Assembly (NCBI GenBank): GCA_030848705.1
Contig: JAUIZM010000013.1
Location: forward strand, 930,001 to 994,000
Direction of reading: 5' to 3'
Source: Heracleum sosnowskyi
Taxonomy: Eukaryota; Streptophyta; Magnoliopsida; Apiales; Apiaceae
DNA length: 64,000 nt
Positions 57,870-64,000 of this stretch are shown in pieces. How positions within the stretch are numbered: the stretch's first letter is position 1; each line of letters begins with the position of its first letter. The translations under genes were made by a program, and so were the position numbers. The notes under the pieces were generated by a model, which was not told the DNA's origin, ran no database searches, and saw only the letters and a program-made list of their open reading frames with translations.

Positions 57870-60138
57870 TTTGAAGCACCTGCATGTGTTTGCCTGTAAA
57901 TGTTTTGTTCTCAGAACTCATCCTGAACAGCTAGGGAAATTTGAAACAAAGGCTGATGAGGGAATTTTCATAGGCTATCCTGCATCAAGAGCCTTTAGAG
58001 TTTTTAATTTGAGAACAAGGACTGTCATGGAGTCAATAAATGTATCTTTTGATGATAAGAAGATAACTGGAATCAATGAAGACTTTCATGATAGATTGAC
58101 TTTTGAAAATGAAGCTACCAAGGATCCTGAAGAACAAGAATCAGATACTGACAATTCATCAGATACTGATGGGTCACCAAATCCTGATGATTCACCAAAT
58201 ACTGATGGAGCACCAAATACTGATGGTGCTAATACTGATGATGCAAATAATGATGAAACAACTAGTAGTACAACTGTTGAGGGGGAGCAACAGGAAACTG
58301 CTACTAATTCTGAATCTACTCAATCATCAGAACAAAATTCTTCAGATACTGATTCAAGTGACAATCCTGATAATCCATCAGGAGGTGATAACAACAATTC
58401 AGGGGGAGCTTCTACTGAAGCAAATTCTTCTAATCAAGATAGAACCAATCTAGGGGGAGTATCTACTTCAAGGAATAATTTACCACCAGAAAGGAAATGG
58501 ACAAGAGATCATACTCCTGATTTGATAATTGGAGATCCTGATGCAGGTGTTAAAACAAGAAGTGCAACTCAAAATGAATGTCTATATCATAACTTTCTAT
58601 CCAAGGAGGAACCTAAGAAAGTTGAAGATGCACTCAAAGATGCTGATTGGGTTACTTCAATGCAAGAAGAATTGAATGAATTTGAAAGGAATGAAGTCTG
58701 GAAACTGGTGCCAAGACCAAAGAACAGGTCAATTGTTGGTACAAAATGGATTTTCAAGAACAAGACTGATTCTGATGGAGTAATAATTAGAAACAAAGCA
58801 AGGCTAGTTGCAAAGGGGTATTCTCAACAAAAAGGAATTGATTATGATGAAACTTTTGCTCCTGTTGCAAGACTAGAAGCCATCAGGATCTTTCTGGCAT
58901 ATGCTGCTCACAAGAAGTTCAAGGTTTTTCAGATGGATGTTAAATGTGCTTTCTTAAATGGTGAACTGGAGGAAGAAGTTTATGTTGAACAACCTCCTGG
59001 TTTCATTGATCCTGAATATCCAAATCATGTCTACATATTGGATAAGGCACTTTATGGACTAAAGCAAGCTCCAAGAGCATGGTATGAAACCGTAGCTCAA
59101 TTCTTACTGGAAAGTGGATTCAAAAGAGGTACTATTGATAAAACTCTATTTTACTTGAATCATGGTAAGGATTTGCTTTTAGTTCAGATTTATGTTGATG
59201 ATATCATTTTTGGGTCAATAAACAATAAGTTGTGTGAAAAGTTTTCTAAGCTTATGCAGTCAATATATCAAATGAGCATGATAGAAGAAATGAGTTATTT
59301 TCTTGGTCTCCAAGTTAAACAGACTGATGATGGTATTTTTATCAATCAGTCAAAGTATACAAGGAATTTATTAAAAAGGTTTAACATGCAAGATTGTGCT
59401 ACTGCAAGTACTCCTATTGCTACAGCTACCAAACTTGATCCTGATCAAAGTGCTGAGGTAGATGTAACTTACTACAGAGGGATGATTGACTCTTTATTGT
59501 ATCTCACTGCATTTAGACCAGATATCATGTTTGCAACCTGTTTGTGTGCAAGATTTCAAGCAAAACCTAGGGAACCCCATCTGATTGTAGTCAAAAGAAT
59601 TTTCAGATATCTCAAAGGCACTCCTTCACTTGGCCTTTGGTATGCAAGGGAATCAGATTTTGGGTTGTGTGGTTATTCAGATGCTGATTTTGCAGGATGC
59701 AAGATAGACAGGAAAAGTACTTCAGGAAGCTGTCAGTTTTTGGGTGGTAGACTAGTTTCTTGGTTCAGTAAAAAGCAAAAGTCTATCTCTACTTCAACAG
59801 CAGAAGCTGAGTACATTGCTGCAGGAAGTTGTTGTGCTCAGATAATGTGGATGAGAAATCAGTTGTTAGATTATGGCCTGTCATATTCAAAAATCCCTAT
59901 TTATTGTGATAACCAAAGTGCTATTGCAATGATAGGAAATCCAGTTCAGCATTCTCTTACTAAACACATCAGTATTAGATATCACTTCATAAGAGAACAG
60001 GTTCTAGAAGGAACAATAGAACTTCACTTTGTTCCTACTAATCAACAACTAGCTGATATATTCACCAAGCCACTGCCTGAAGCTACTTTCAATAAGTTGG
60101 TGAATGAACTTGGAATGATGAACTTTGAGAATTTCTGA
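57697..60138 (+). CDS. Sirevirus-like integrase end, RT and RNase H
   Basis: True homology starts near 57815 (INRHGVTPYQMLKEKKPSLK). After the integrase C-terminus comes an acidic, repetitive linker (SDTDGSPNPDDSPNTDGAPN, Ser/Thr/Asp-rich, about 58130-58450). Reverse transcriptase follows (GTKWIFKNKTDSDG, MDVKCAFLNGELEEEVYVEQ, YVDDIIFGS), then TAFRPDIMFATCLCARFQ and RNase H (YSDADFAGC, STSTAEAEYIAA, HISIRYHFIREQV). It ends TGA after GMMNFENF. These catalytic domains are uninterrupted, but they could only be made by frameshift or internal initiation in this copy. Confidence 0.88.
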   Translation: MKGKIKLLLKLAELCWKKLNCLHISGQKQSIQHAIFKISLINRHGVTPYQMLKEKKPSLKHLHVFACKCFVLRTHPEQLGKFETKADEGIFIGYPASRAFRVFNLRTRTVMESINVSFDDKKITGINEDFHDRLTFENEATKDPEEQESDTDNSSDTDGSPNPDDSPNTDGAPNTDGANTDDANNDETTSSTTVEGEQQETATNSESTQSSEQNSSDTDSSDNPDNPSGGDNNNSGGASTEANSSNQDRTNLGGVSTSRNNLPPERKWTRDHTPDLIIGDPDAGVKTRSATQNECLYHNFLSKEEPKKVEDALKDADWVTSMQEELNEFERNEVWKLVPRPKNRSIVGTKWIFKNKTDSDGVIIRNKARLVAKGYSQQKGIDYDETFAPVARLEAIRIFLAYAAHKKFKVFQMDVKCAFLNGELEEEVYVEQPPGFIDPEYPNHVYILDKALYGLKQAPRAWYETVAQFLLESGFKRGTIDKTLFYLNHGKDLLLVQIYVDDIIFGSINNKLCEKFSKLMQSIYQMSMIEEMSYFLGLQVKQTDDGIFINQSKYTRNLLKRFNMQDCATASTPIATATKLDPDQSAEVDVTYYRGMIDSLLYLTAFRPDIMFATCLCARFQAKPREPHLIVVKRIFRYLKGTPSLGLWYARESDFGLCGYSDADFAGCKIDRKSTSGSCQFLGGRLVSWFSKKQKSISTSTAEAEYIAAGSCCAQIMWMRNQLLDYGLSYSKIPIYCDNQSAIAMIGNPVQHSLTKHISIRYHFIREQVLEGTIELHFVPTNQQLADIFTKPLPEATFNKLVNELGMMNFENF

Positions 60139-60631
60139 GAAAAGCTACAGAGAGGAAATCCTGATGATTGTCAAATCCTGATGGTCATTCTACAAGGTAT
60201 GTAATTTTGATCAAATTCGGATATGACACAATCCGACAGGAAGTCAACTGGTCAATCCTGATGGACAGGTCAGTATTTCATTGCTTAATTTGTGCCTGAT
60301 TTTTCGTCAGTAACTGATGAGAAATGTTTGAGTTTTAGTTGGACAACTGTATGCGCGCGTGTGTTGCACTGATAGATATATACATATAGATACACATAAA
60401 AAGCGGTGCAGTTTTGTTTAATTACACACGTAATCTGGTCCACTAATTATTTGTGCACAAATCATATTTTGCCACATATCATTGACAGTCATATTTTGTT
60501 TTAACAAAATACATTTGATTTTCTAAATTCCTGATTACTCTCTCATCATCAGTTTTTCATCTTCTTCTTTCTCTCTGTGCTTACGAACCCTAATTTTTCA
60601 ATCTCGATTCTCAAGTTTTTACAAAGTATCA
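60139..60631 (+). promoter_or_regulatory. Leader-like spacer before the extra ORF
   Basis: Between pol and the extra ORF: TATA-like TATATACATATAGATACACA (60375-60394), then a CT-rich tract (CTTCTTCTTTCTCTCTG) and a telo-box AACCCTAA at 60586-60593, about 40 bp before the ATG. It looks like a cellular promoter and 5' UTR, which would suit a separate mRNA. Confidence 0.4.
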
Positions 60632-60973
60632 ATGGCATCTTCATCATTCATGAATAAACAGACTGTAATTAGTGGTGTTACTTTTGCCACTAATAATTTT
60701 GTAGCCGTTCTATCTCATCAGGATTTTCCCAATGAGTTTCATATAATACAGGATTTTCTAGCTTCAAGCCCATTGAAGTTTGCTCTAACAGAACCTGCCA
60801 ATGTATCGTTTAAGTCTGTGATGCAGGTATGGAACTCAGCTGTGTTTGGAAAAGGGCTGTCAGGGACATTATTGATGAATTTTGAGGTCAATGGTGTTAC
60901 TTATAATGTCACCCCTGCTTTATTGAAGAGGCATTGCATTTGCCAATTCTGGGTGATAGTGTTCCTGATGTGA
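60632..60973 (+). pseudogene. Extra ORF after pol, N-terminal part
   Basis: Starts MASSSFMNKQTVISGVTFAT; soluble-looking, with no signal peptide and no clear membrane helix. In Sireviruses an ORF at this place has been called envelope-like, but function is unknown. A one-base deletion near 60930 (after TPALLK) throws the frame into CICQFW..., and the natural continuation is the ORF from 60934. Confidence 0.65.
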
Positions 60974-61610
60974 TTACAGACTCTACTCTCTTTGAGTTTG
61001 TTGCAAAGCTTGGCTATAATGGAGAAGTTAAGAGGTATGGAAACCTCTTCAGGACAAAGCTTAAGAAGGAATGGAATTTCTTTTTTGATACAATCAGCTG
61101 CTGTTTCCTGAACAGAAAATCAAATTTTGATGCTCTTCCATCAGGATCTCTCAAAATTGGGTACTCTCTTATCCATTCTACAGTGTTTGATTATGAGTCC
61201 TTTATCTTAAAAGCTTTAAGTGATAGGAAGTCAGATAAGTTAGGTTATGTCTGCTTTATTAGATTTTTTCAGTTAATTTTTAATCACTTGTGTCCTGGTA
61301 CTATTTTTGAGGATGATGTGATTCTACCTATTTGTAGAATTACAGAGAATAATTTGAAGTCCTTGGTCAACAGTGATAAGGCAAATGGTTTTTCAGGCAA
61401 TGCATATATTCCTGATGAGGTCAGGCTTTTCTTGAAAGCGAAAATGCTTACTCTTTATGGATCAGTTTCTGATGCTATGGGGCAAGGCCAATCACACCTT
61501 GTTCCTGACCCAAGCATCCAACCCAAACAGTCTAAACAATCAACTGCCACCTCTATTGTCTCTCAAAAGACTTTAGTTGTAAAATCTAAGAAATCAGCTA
61601 GATCTGATGT
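60934..61610 (+). pseudogene. Extra ORF after pol, C-terminal part
   Basis: Continues the preceding frame (ALHLPILGDSVPDVITDSTL, NGEVKRYGNLFRTKLKKEWN, FIRFFQLIFNHLCPG). Resembles a domain found in many plant retroelement ORFs that is listed as a putative plant transposon protein (memory, uncertain). A basic, Ser-rich tail follows. The CACTA element enters at 61611, so the last 11 codons to the stop at 61642-61644 are transposon sequence. The native C-terminus lies beyond. Confidence 0.65.
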
Positions 61611-62576
61611 CACTACTAGAAAAACGTCAATAGACATCGGCTAAAAACCGATGTCTGGCTAATTTTCAACCGATGTCTTTGTCGGTGTAGAGAAAGGTCC
61701 AAGTCTTTAACATCGGTTTTAAGCCGATGTCTTAAGTACCTTTTGACATCGTTTCTCGACAACAAACTGATGTATATTCATCATAACAAAATCTGTAAGG
61801 ACTTGGTAATTTTTCAGTATTGGTATCGTAAGAAATTGTGTTGAATTTAAACATATCTTATACAAAGTAAAAATATTTATTTACATCGATATTTAGTTAC
61901 AAATCGATGTTAGAAATGTATTTAGACATCAGTATGTCCAGAAAAATGATGTTAATTAGCCTCTTTAACAACTGTTTTATGTTTTGAAATCGATGTGTTA
62001 AGTCTATAAATACATCATTCTTTAACTGATGTCTAAGACTACTTATGACATCAGTCAAAAACTGATGTCTAAAATACTACAAGACAGCTCTTGTGTATGA
62101 TCTTTAACATCAGTTCTACAATGAAAAAAGAAAAAACGATGTTACTGTGTTTCAATTACACCAGTTTATTTATTTCAGTTCCTTTAACTGATGTATAATT
62201 GAACAACAATATCAACCAAATCAATACCATAAAACCTTGCCAAAACCAAGAACAAACTATAATGGCCGCATAAAATAACAAAAAGCATTCAACAAAAATA
62301 AAGGCACATCGGCCATAACATTTCATCTCACAATTCCAATTCCTTACATACCATTTGGCATAAGATATCAATACAAAAATCATCCACTTTCCACATATAC
62401 TAAATATCATCCAATATCATCCACCTTAGACTAGGCTAGCAAACCAACAAAAGCAACCAAATTGTTTAGGTTGATCGAAGTTCACATGATAGTAAAAAAT
62501 AAAGGCAAGTATCTAATATTACTGGTTAATAATCTAGCAGTTCCAACAACTACTGCATGATTACCAGACAGACCGC

Positions 62577-63203
62577 ATCTGCTCCACCTCCCACTCCCCA
62601 TATTCATCTCCAAAGCAGTTAAACTGAAAAGGACGGCCTTGATCATACCCATTTGAAGAAGCTAAAATGTCATTTGTTACTGAATGATCGTACTTACAAG
62701 AAGGACCAAACTTGCAAATCCCAAAACGGCTGAAGTGTGAGTAGATGCTCTGGCCCTAAATCATTTACAAGACAAAAAAATAAAAAGTCTAGTTAATTTA
62801 GTTGCACCAGAGAGGTAAAATCATTGCATGGAGCAATATGGTTACTAGTTAGTAATGCAAGCCAATAATACTGTTTTAAAATCTATTAAAATCATTAATT
62901 TGATATTTCTGGTATGGTTGAACTGAAATGTACCCCTTCAATTTTTAAGTCTGTCATTGTGTGAAAGGCTTTTGCTATTCGTAACTGAAGGTAAAGTGAA
63001 GAGTTCGAGTAATATAGATGCTAGCTAAATGATTGAAAGAAAGACTTACAGGTCTTAAAGGCAAGCCTTCTTTGTTAAGAGTAACAGGTGTCTTCAAAGT
63101 TTTAGGGTGGTTAAATTTACAGCTAGATCGATACTTGTAATCCCCTGTTTTCAAATAAAATTTACATTCAGGTTGGCGTGGTCATTCAGGAAATTCATCT
63201 ACT
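62577..63203 (-). pseudogene. CCCH zinc-finger (ZFN-type) gene fragment
   Basis: Two minus-strand exons with GT-AG borders: about 63203-63050 and 62755 to about 62577. The first encodes EFPE, then TGA where Arg is expected (CGA to TGA), then a CCCH finger whose second Cys is Tyr (GDYKYRSSCKFNHP), then TLNKEGLPLRP. The second starts GQSIYSHFSRFGICKFGPSC, with Tyr for the first Cys, and ends KYDHS. The GLPLRP/GQ junction is the usual one in plant ZFN proteins (RNA- or DNA-binding, nuclear). Two fingers are damaged and the rest of the protein is missing. A captured, decayed fragment. Confidence 0.8.
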
Positions 63204-63396
63204 ATTGGTTGGCTACGGGAACAATAATTAACATCCAAATTATAACAATGTTCTTAACAAGCACTAGAGTTTGTTAATAAGTAAAAAAACCAAGAAGAAA
63301 CAGAATGAAATGAAAGAAAATATACTTCCCAATCCCAAACAGGTTACAATTTGTATTCTAGATAATGGATCTAAAGAGATCTATTAGAAAATATAC

Positions 63397-63813
63397 CTCA
63401 TCAGAAGAAGAAGAAGAAGTTGTTAGAAGGTCCACATTCCGAATGTGAATATATAAATCCTTAATACCTGCAAGGAGAGACAAATACATTGCAGAAACCA
63501 CAAGAACAAGGATACATGACATAAATAACCAAATATAGGTTTCAAATTTACCGAGAATTTCAAGAAGCTCTTTTGCTGTGCAGGCTGCCTGCACTGGTCC
63601 ACGTCTTCCGACCAAATACACTTTCCTGTAGTTATCTATGCATTAACCAGAATAGGAGACCAAACTACTCTTTTTAGCTAACAGAAAATTGTAGATGAAA
63701 AACCTGATTGAACTCTCATTTAGCGCAGCCAAGACACTGCTAGCAATGTCCGTTGTTGCCAATTCCATGGTCGGTCTTAAAAGTAATCTTGCAACATCAA
63801 AGGTCACATTTCC
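63397..63813 (-). pseudogene. NADPH:adrenodoxin oxidoreductase gene fragment
   Basis: Three minus-strand exons with clean splice sites and matching phases: 63813-63704 (GNVTFDVARLLLRPTMELAT...ESSIR), 63625-63552 (KVYLVGRRGPVQAACTAKEL) and 63467-63397 (GIKDLYIHIRNVDLLTT, then a Ser run and DE). These are consecutive exons of the mitochondrial flavoprotein that passes electrons from NADPH to ferredoxin/adrenodoxin. VGRRGP and AACTAKEL are family hallmarks. The N- and C-terminal parts are absent, and the next exons belong to a zinc-finger gene in the same orientation. The frame is open, with a five-Ser run from a (TTC)n repeat. The left edge may continue beyond 63813. Confidence 0.85.
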
Positions 63814-64000
63814 CTGGAGAGAAAAGAAAAACAAAGATACTGAACATTTTTACAAAGGTCTACGCTTGTGTTGCAACCTATAAGTTCAAAGCAGAAGATT
63901 TAGAATTATAGGTAGAAGAAAGATGGAGTACAATGAAAGCTTGGAAAGCATCAGCTATGCCAAATTAATAATCATACAGATCTAACCATGTTTTCTAAGT

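Larger units (their letters stand above)
55461..61610 (+). mobile_element. Sirevirus-like Ty1/copia element, 3' part outside
   Basis: 5' LTR, tRNA-iMet primer site, gag, pol and an extra ORF after pol, in the order typical of the SIRE/Maximus lineage. gag and integrase are broken. The extra ORF is cut at 61611 by a CACTA element that runs past the window end, so the 3' LTR is not seen. Confidence 0.88.
61611..64000. mobile_element. CACTA element, left part, inside the retroelement
   Basis: Begins CACTACTAGAAAAACG right after TGT (the likely 3-bp target). Subterminal sequence to about 62180 is packed with ACATCGG/CCGATGT and ACATCAGT/ACTGATGT words that can fold as hairpins. No right end before the window stops. 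It carries minus-strand exon fragments of two unrelated genes. Confidence 0.85.

Noticed and set aside
1..64000. Defence-type, CRISPR-like or other new prokaryotic-style systems; rRNA or tRNA genes
   Set aside because: None seen. The window is plant nuclear DNA, and the tRNA-like words are retroelement primer sites.

Overview
This is AT-rich nuclear DNA from a flowering plant. Evidence: spliced genes with GT-AG introns, Ty1/copia elements primed by initiator tRNA-Met, an L1-type LINE, CACTA, hAT-like, Mutator-like and Stowaway-like elements, and several Helitrons. The gene family present is a plant-specific caffeate/phenylpropanoid-type O-methyltransferase (OMT). A eudicot fits; Apiaceae is only my guess from the look of the OMT sequences. 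I see no rRNA, tRNA or CRISPR.

Region 1 (1-26457) is a decaying tandem OMT array on the + strand. Three four-exon copies lie at 1617-3098, 16643-18177 and 23845-25896. Only the middle copy reads through (369 codons by my splice model). Copy 1 has an 8-nt frameshift and a 12-nt deletion in exon 2. Copy 3 has a nonsense codon in exon 2 and a 465-bp solo LTR in exon 4. Three further scraps (a start-codon region at 11250 and C-terminal ends near 21413 and 22530) show the array once held more copies. The spacers are packed with Helitrons, a CACTA element, MITEs and tandem duplications. Because the spacers are paralogous, some insertions have an uninterrupted 'empty site' in the same window.

Region 2 (26457-30331) holds exons that look like an UNC93-like transporter followed by a piece resembling the C-terminal Cys-rich tail of a KIN-4 kinesin, then a CACTA-type terminus. 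I read this as a transposon-borne chimera of captured gene fragments.

Region 3 (30332-40505) contains a 6.4-kb CACTA-like element with an internal array of about eight 176-bp repeats, and a 5'-truncated L1-type LINE. The LINE is flanked by unusually long (about 580 bp) direct repeats that abut both of its ends; the CACTA sits inside the left repeat.

Region 4 (40506-55460) has a 660-bp hAT-like element, two solo LTRs, a Ty3-like LTR fragment, a very young copia element (44367-49168, LTRs identical by eye, 5-bp target duplication) whose polyprotein is broken by two TGA codons, and several MITEs.

Region 5 (55461-64000) is a Sirevirus-like copia element with an extra ORF after pol. It is cut at 61611 by another CACTA element that runs off the window. 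This CACTA carries, on the minus strand, exons of NADPH:adrenodoxin oxidoreductase joined to exons of a CCCH zinc-finger (ZFN-type) protein.

The only likely functional cellular gene is OMT copy 2. Most of the rest is transposon sequence or pseudogene.
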